A DNA stretch of 64,000 nt, taken from Pseudomonas sp. Lineage in GTDB: Bacteria > Pseudomonadota > Gammaproteobacteria > Pseudomonadales > Pseudomonadaceae. The notes under the pieces were generated by a model. It was not told where the DNA came from. It saw only the letters and a program-made list of their open reading frames with translations, and did no database searches. The stretch is from contig NZ_JAUYGD010000015.1 in the NCBI RefSeq assembly GCF_030690725.1, forward strand, positions 26,362-90,361. The letters run 5' to 3'. Shown in pieces: positions 61,650-64,000 of the stretch. How positions within the stretch are numbered: position 1 is the first letter of the stretch; each line of letters starts with the position of its first letter. Made by a program: the position numbers and the translations under genes.

Positions 61650-62966
61650 ATGGGTTTCAATATCGGTCTTAGCGGTCTGCGTGCCGCGACCAGCGACCTT
61701 AACGTGACCGGTAACAACATCGCCAACGCCGGCACTGCGGGCTTCAAGCAGTCGCGTGCTGAGTTTGCCGATGTCTATGCGGCGTCTGTGTTGGGTTCTG
61801 GCTCGAATCCGCAGGGCAGCGGTGTGCTGCTCGGTGATGTGTCGCAGTTGTTCAATCAGGGCAATATCAATTACACGCAGAATGCCCTGGACCTGGCGAT
61901 CAATGGCAACGGCTTCTTCCAGACCAGTAACAATGGCGAAGTGAGCTACACCCGTGCCGGTTATTTCGGTACCGACCGTGATGGCTTTATGGTGAACAAC
62001 TTCGGTTATCGCCTGCAGGGCTATGCAGTGGATGCCAATGGCAATTTGCAGAATGGCATCATCAACGATTTACGTATCGAGACTGCCAGTCAGGAGCCCC
62101 GCGCAACCGAGAGTCTTGAGCAGGTGTTCAACCTCAACTCGACCAATAAAGTGCCGACTACCGTACCGTTCAATCCGTCGGACCCGACGACCTATAACTC
62201 GTCGACTTCGACCAATATTTACGACACCCAGGGTAACTCCCACGTATTTACCCAGTACTTCCTCAAGACGGGTCCCAATACCTGGCAGATGAACGTATTG
62301 ATCGATGGGCGTAACCCGGATGATCCGACACTGACCACGCCTTCGTCAGTGGATCTACAGTTCACCACGGCCGGGCAGTTGGATATTCCCGCCTTGATCG
62401 CCTCAACGCCGACCGGTTTCACCGTTGACGCCAATGGTCTTATCAATCTGACCACCTGGGTGCCGGCAGCGCCGGACAATTCCATCCCGCCTGTATGGAG
62501 TGGCAACGGCGCTACTGCCAGCGCCGCGGGTGTGGCTGTTGATGTGCGCGCCTCAACGCAGTTTGCCAGTAACTTTGCGGTAAACCGGGTCAGCCAGGAC
62601 GGTTACACCACCGGTCAATTGGCTGGGTTGGAAATCGATGACACTGGGGTGATCTTTGCCCGCTACACCAATGGTCAATCCAAGGTGCAGGGGCAGGTGA
62701 TTCTGGCCAACTTCGCCAACGTGCAAGGGCTGACGCCGGTGGGTAAGACTGCCTGGGTGCAGTCCTTCCAGTCGGGTGAACCGGTGGTGGGGACGCCGCG
62801 TAGCGGTACCCTGGGCGCCCTGCAATCTGGTGCGCTGGAGGACTCCAACGTCGAGCTGTCGGATCAGCTGGTCAACCTGATCGTGGCGCAGCGCAACTAC
62901 CAGGCCAACGCCAAGACCATTGAAACCGAAAGTGCGGTGACCCAGACCATTATCAACCTGCGTTGA
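61650..62966 (+). CDS. flgE: Flagellar hook protein FlgE
   Basis: A 438-residue hook subunit. N-terminal MGFNIGLSGLRAATSDLNVTGNNIANAGTAGFKQSRAEFAD; hook domain; C-terminal SNVELSDQLVNLIVAQRNYQANAKTIETESAVTQTIINLR. Complete. It is followed by two hairpins, which mark the end of flgBCDE. Confidence 0.96.
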   Translation: MGFNIGLSGLRAATSDLNVTGNNIANAGTAGFKQSRAEFADVYAASVLGSGSNPQGSGVLLGDVSQLFNQGNINYTQNALDLAINGNGFFQTSNNGEVSYTRAGYFGTDRDGFMVNNFGYRLQGYAVDANGNLQNGIINDLRIETASQEPRATESLEQVFNLNSTNKVPTTVPFNPSDPTTYNSSTSTNIYDTQGNSHVFTQYFLKTGPNTWQMNVLIDGRNPDDPTLTTPSSVDLQFTTAGQLDIPALIASTPTGFTVDANGLINLTTWVPAAPDNSIPPVWSGNGATASAAGVAVDVRASTQFASNFAVNRVSQDGYTTGQLAGLEIDDTGVIFARYTNGQSKVQGQVILANFANVQGLTPVGKTAWVQSFQSGEPVVGTPRSGTLGALQSGALEDSNVELSDQLVNLIVAQRNYQANAKTIETESAVTQTIINLR

Positions 62967-62974
62967 TAAGTGTT

Positions 62975-63004
62975 GCCTGCGACAGGCAAGCGCCTGTCGC
63001 AGGC
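62975..63004. terminator. Hairpin directly after flgE
   Basis: GCCTGCGACAGGC-AAGC-GCCTGTCGCAGGC, a perfect 13-bp stem without a T-run, 9 bases past the stop. It may protect the hook mRNA or assist termination with the next hairpin. Confidence 0.6.
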
Positions 63005-63032
63005 GGCAAAAGTACGCCGCGCTGGCATTTAG

Positions 63033-63056
63033 AAGGCTCCATGTGGAGCCTTTTTT
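63033..63056 (+). terminator. Intrinsic terminator of flgBCDE
   Basis: AAGGCTCC-ATGT-GGAGCCTT followed by a T-rich tail. Confidence 0.9.
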
Positions 63057-63106
63057 GTTTTTTAAAATCTATTTAAATCAATAAGTTAATATGATTTTTC
63101 GAGTGC

Positions 63107-63122
63107 TGGCATAGGCATTGCT
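63107..63122 (+). promoter_or_regulatory. Sigma-54 promoter of flgF
   Basis: TGGCAT-AGGCA-TTGCT has consensus GG/GC spacing and is identical to the flgB promoter at 15 of 16 positions. It lies 51 bases upstream of the flgF start, the same distance as at flgB. Confidence 0.9.
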
Positions 63123-63172
63123 TTATAGCTTGTATAGAGCAGCGCGGCGGCAAGCCCACTCGGAGAATTACC

Positions 63173-63913
63173 ATGGACAAGATGCTGTACGTTTCCATGA
63201 CTGGCGCCCACAACAACACCCTGGCCCAGCGTGCCCACGCCAACAACCTGGCAAACATCACCACCAATGGTTTCCGTCGGGATTTCGAGCAGGCGCGTTC
63301 CATGCCGATCTTTGGTGACAGTTATCCGTCGCGGGTCTACGCCATGAGCGAACGCCCGGGTACTGATTTCACCCCAGGCTCGCTGCAGGAAACCGGTCGT
63401 GATCTGGACGTGGCAGTGGGCGGTAAAGGCTGGCTGGCCGTACAAGCCCCCGATGGCAGCGAAGCCTATGTGCGTACCGCCAGCTTGAACGTTGATGCCC
63501 TGGGTGTTTTGCGTACCGGCAATGGCTTGCCGGTGATGGGCAACGCCGGGCCGATTGCGGTGCCGCCGGAGCAGAAAATCGAAATCGGCAAGGACGGCAC
63601 CATCAGCATTCGCGCCCTTGGCGAGGCACCTAACGTGCTGGCCGAGGTGGACCGGTTGAAGCTGGTCAATCCGGACCTTAAGCAGATGGAGAAGGGCACT
63701 GACGGGATGATCCGCTTCAAGGGCCAAGGCCCGGTGCTGGCGGATGCCAATATGGAAATCACCTCGGGCTTTCTCGAATCAAGCAACGTCAACGCCGTGG
63801 AAGAGATGACCGCGATCCTCTCGCTGTCCCGCCAATTCGAATTGCAAGTGAAGATGATGCGCACCGCCGAAGACAATTCGGCGGCCATGGCGCGCGTCTT
63901 GCAGATGACCTAA
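63173..63913 (+). CDS. flgF: Flagellar basal-body rod protein FlgF
   Basis: A 246-residue proximal/middle rod protein. MDKMLYVSMTGAHNNTLAQRAHANNLANITTNGFRRDFEQARSM at the N-terminus and GFLESSNVNAVEEMTAILSLSRQFELQVKMMRTAEDNSAAMARVLQ at the C-terminus. First gene of the flgF... operon behind its own sigma-54 promoter. Confidence 0.96.
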   Translation: MDKMLYVSMTGAHNNTLAQRAHANNLANITTNGFRRDFEQARSMPIFGDSYPSRVYAMSERPGTDFTPGSLQETGRDLDVAVGGKGWLAVQAPDGSEAYVRTASLNVDALGVLRTGNGLPVMGNAGPIAVPPEQKIEIGKDGTISIRALGEAPNVLAEVDRLKLVNPDLKQMEKGTDGMIRFKGQGPVLADANMEITSGFLESSNVNAVEEMTAILSLSRQFELQVKMMRTAEDNSAAMARVLQMT

Positions 63914-63959
63914 TTATCAGCACGCGGCGTCGTTAAAACGGCGCCCGAGGAGAATCGAT

Positions 63960-64000
63960 ATGCTTCCGGCACTGTGGGTCAGCAAGACCGGTCTGTCCGC
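63960..64000 (+). CDS. flgG: Flagellar distal rod protein FlgG, 5' fragment
   Basis: The first 13 codons (MLPALWVSKTGLS) match the FlgG N-terminus. GAGGAG lies upstream. The gene runs off the end of the window. Confidence 0.92.
   Translation, partial: MLPALWVSKTGLS

Overview
The window looks like a chromosomal segment of a Pseudomonas (Gammaproteobacteria, GC-rich). This rests on sequences I recognise from memory, since no search was run: the fpr/finR divergent pair, the braCDEFG branched-chain amino-acid operon, rapA next to a small ORF and alkB, argF next to an iron-type ABC ATPase, the bfd/bfrB pair, and flgBCDEFG preceded by sigma-54 promoters. The protein sequences are closest to the P. 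alcaligenes/P. pseudoalcaligenes/P. stutzeri side of the genus, but the species is not resolved. No rRNA, tRNA, CRISPR array, insertion sequence or prophage gene was seen.

Layout. 0-7.9 kb: response regulator ErdR, DgkA, FinR with Fpr, a PAS-GAF-GGDEF signalling protein, a VOC protein, TrmO, RhlG, a YehS-type protein and a degenerate pseudouridine-synthase-like protein. 8-13 kb: the complete bra/liv ABC operon on the minus strand, with an attenuator-like hairpin after the binding-protein gene. 13.3-15.8 kb: two small DUF proteins, then a glxR-like/hyi pair. 15.9-18.1 kb: an orphan 732-residue protein of the tubulin/FtsZ superfamily. 18.4-25 kb: an MFS transporter, a GAF/HD-GYP protein with an insertion in its catalytic domain, and an M48 protease/SH3/CHASE2-cyclase cluster. 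25.2-29.7 kb: RapA, AlkB, small proteins, and a 38-residue CcoM-like cytochrome oxidase subunit behind two Anr/Fnr boxes.

29.7-46 kb is the main accessory region. A locally AT-richer NarL-type sensor kinase/regulator pair diverges from a 13-gene Tad/Flp-like locus. The locus has a secretin (CpaC), an FHA-fused ATPase (CpaF), TadB, TadC, TadD and at least four prepilin-like proteins sharing a G-Q-x-M-x-E-[YF] signature. It also has a very long CpaB carrying 21 copies of a 16-residue repeat, a pilin-like protein with related repeats, a periplasmic protein and a DUF192 protein. No TadZ and no prepilin peptidase are encoded here, so the machine must borrow or lack them. This unusual Tad variant and the tubulin-like protein are the best candidates for undescribed biology.

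46-51.4 kb: glycerol catabolism (glpD, glpR, ybaK, glpK) with two candidate GlpR operators and no glpF, followed by an orphan solute-binding protein. 51.4-59.7 kb: a porin, a PhzF-type isomerase, the ABC ATPase with argF, a molybdopterin oxidoreductase, GrxD, and bacterioferritin BfrB with its ferredoxin Bfd under a Fur-like site. 60-64 kb: the flagellar rod/hook operon flgBCDE and the start of flgFG, each behind a near-identical sigma-54 promoter.
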